From: Cephalotus follicularis
Lineage: Eukaryota; Streptophyta; Magnoliopsida; Oxalidales; Cephalotaceae
Length of the DNA stretch: 64,000 bases
Direction: 5' to 3'
Assembly: GCA_001972305.1 (NCBI GenBank)
Contig: BDDD01000544.1
Location: forward strand, 62,001-126,000
Within the stretch, counting starts at the first letter, position 1. The number at the start of each line of letters is the position of its first letter. The notes beneath the pieces were generated by a model. It was not told the DNA's origin. It was given only the letters and a program-made list of their open reading frames with translations, and did not search any database. Below are positions 62,919 to 64,000 of this stretch, piece after piece. The translations under genes and the position numbers were made by a program.

Positions 62919-64000
62919 TGTACCACCCGGTATTTTCCTGAGTGTAATATTTCAATTTATGATGTAATATTAAACTTGAATTAATGAGAATGTTGAGATT
63001 TTGAACTCAAAAGATGCTTACAAACCCTAGTTAAGGTTTTGGAAATGGAATGTGTATGTCAAAACTTAAAACGGCGCTGTTTTGGGGGCGAAGACATCGA
63101 CGTCTTTGTAAAGACATCGACGCCTATGGGAACCGAAGTACACTTGAATGCATGGGCATGCACGTCGACATTGAGGGAAGGCATCGACACCTTCTTACGA
63201 AAAAGGGAAAAGACATCGACGTCTAAGGGAAGACGTCGACGCCTTTGCAAAGAACGTTTGTCATGTTTTTCACTGGCAGAGTAACATGCAATGGGATCTT
63301 TGGGGGCTTTACCAGACGCCTTTACAAGTGCATTGTGACGTGTTTATCATGCTGGTGTGTTGCCAGGAATGCTCAAAACCTGCCCCTCACGTGGAACATG
63401 CAAAGGATATACCATCCTCACATGCAACCTGTAAAAGAAAGAAGGGAAGAAAACAAAAGAAAAGTGCAGAATCTGGAAAGAGGGAGAGAGCACGAGAGTG
63501 ACCATTAAATGTAAGCAGAAGGATGTTGGGGGGAAGCCACCTGCATAAGAACAACCCTCCCCACTTCTCTCTCTCGTTTAAAACACCAAAGGAAGTAAAA
63601 GAAAGAAAACAGGGAGAGTGAGAGCCACCATTGTTGAAGCTTGGATTGAGCTGGCGGTTGGAGCTCGTGGGTAGCAGTTGCTAAAGGAATCTTAGAGCTG
63701 CTGTGGCCAGAACTTGGGAACTCAAAAAGGGGTGGACTTTCCAGTTCCTAACTTGGAACAATAAGGTAGGGGAAAGTGATAGATTTATACATGCATTTTG
63801 AGTTTAAGTTAATGAATAACATGATGAATTGCATGTCAATGGTTGAAATGTGATTCTGTACCTGTTGTGGTGTTACTGTGATACACGGAGTTAATCATGC
63901 ATGTACGATTACATGAATATGTGAATTTGTTGTGTAAAGGATGAATTTGGTAATGGCTTGGTGTATTAAAACTGTGAAGGAGACGTTCTGGGTTGTAATG
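62919..64000 (+). repeat. 5' part of a Tekay-like LTR running off the window
   Basis: It starts TGTACCACCCGGTATTTTCC, close to the element A LTR start TGTAACGCCCGGTATTTTCC. Dyads lie at 63093-63124 and 63212-63245. It shares the CCACCATTGTTGAAGCTTG and AAGGTAGGGGAAAG blocks with the other LTRs. Its last 118 bases match the first 118 of the window. Whether a full element or a solo LTR follows cannot be seen. Confidence 0.88.

Noticed and set aside
1-64000. Host protein-coding gene, tRNA, rRNA or snRNA
   Set aside because: All long frames are retroelement-derived. The only tRNA-like matches are primer-binding sites, and no cloverleaf or rRNA core sequence was noticed by eye; a tRNAscan or Infernal run would be the decisive test.

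Overview
The window looks like heterochromatic DNA from a flowering plant with a repeat-rich genome. Nearly every stretch can be assigned to LTR retrotransposons, solo LTRs or non-autonomous LTR elements, inserted into one another. I found no host gene, no tRNA or rRNA gene, no CRISPR array and no bacterial-style gene organisation. The evidence for a plant is the lineages present: chromodomain-bearing Ty3/Gypsy of Tekay/Del type with very long LTRs, Copia of Sirevirus type and of Tork/TAR/Angela-like type, and the plant-only 'putative gypsy type transposon' (Transposase_28-like) protein. The species cannot be named from this.

Layout. 1-1838 is the tail of a long Gypsy LTR sitting in a minus-strand Sirevirus-type remnant (1839-2710). 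2717-9354 is a Tekay-like Gypsy (element A) with an open 1225-residue Gag-Pol frame, a chromodomain and a 2.7-kb 3' LTR. 9355-11159 is part of a reversed LTR. 11160-15705 is a small LTR-bounded element (about 0.5-kb LTRs) with a Transposase_28-like frame on the plus strand and a convergent coiled-coil frame on the minus strand. 15706-18078 is a reversed long LTR.

18079-42001 is a head-to-tail Copia array in plus orientation: LTR tail, internal region, LTR (27235-29683), internal, LTR (34994-37402), internal, LTR (39306-42001). It is interrupted by a Sirevirus-type solo LTR (18126-19002), a 2.9-kb solo LTR (23858-26796) and a reversed Gypsy-like LTR (29684-34329) that itself holds a reversed Copia solo LTR (30154-32676). 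From 42002 the Copia orientation flips: a pol remnant, then a minus-strand Copia (42468-49726).

49727-62918 is an outer non-autonomous LTR-type element. It has been invaded by a solo Tekay-like LTR (50107-53390), by a young minus-strand Tekay-like element (D, 55082-61889) and by another LTR that runs off the end of the window (62919-64000). Perfect 5-bp target duplications fix four of the insertions: GAGTG, CCCTA, TGAGC and GTAAA.

The most unusual signal is not a gene. The long LTRs of four otherwise different families each carry clusters of short, degenerate, partly palindromic motifs. These are GACATCGACGTCTTT / AAAGACGTCGACGCC dyads in the Tekay-like LTRs, GCGTCGACGC/AAGCGTC in the Sirevirus-type and some reversed LTRs, CAGTCGACTG in a third family, and ACTCGCTGAGTC-like words in a fourth. 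In the Tekay-like family the motifs pair as adjacent inverted repeats with loops of a few bases and recur in every subfamily seen. All virus-like elements here are treated as fossils.
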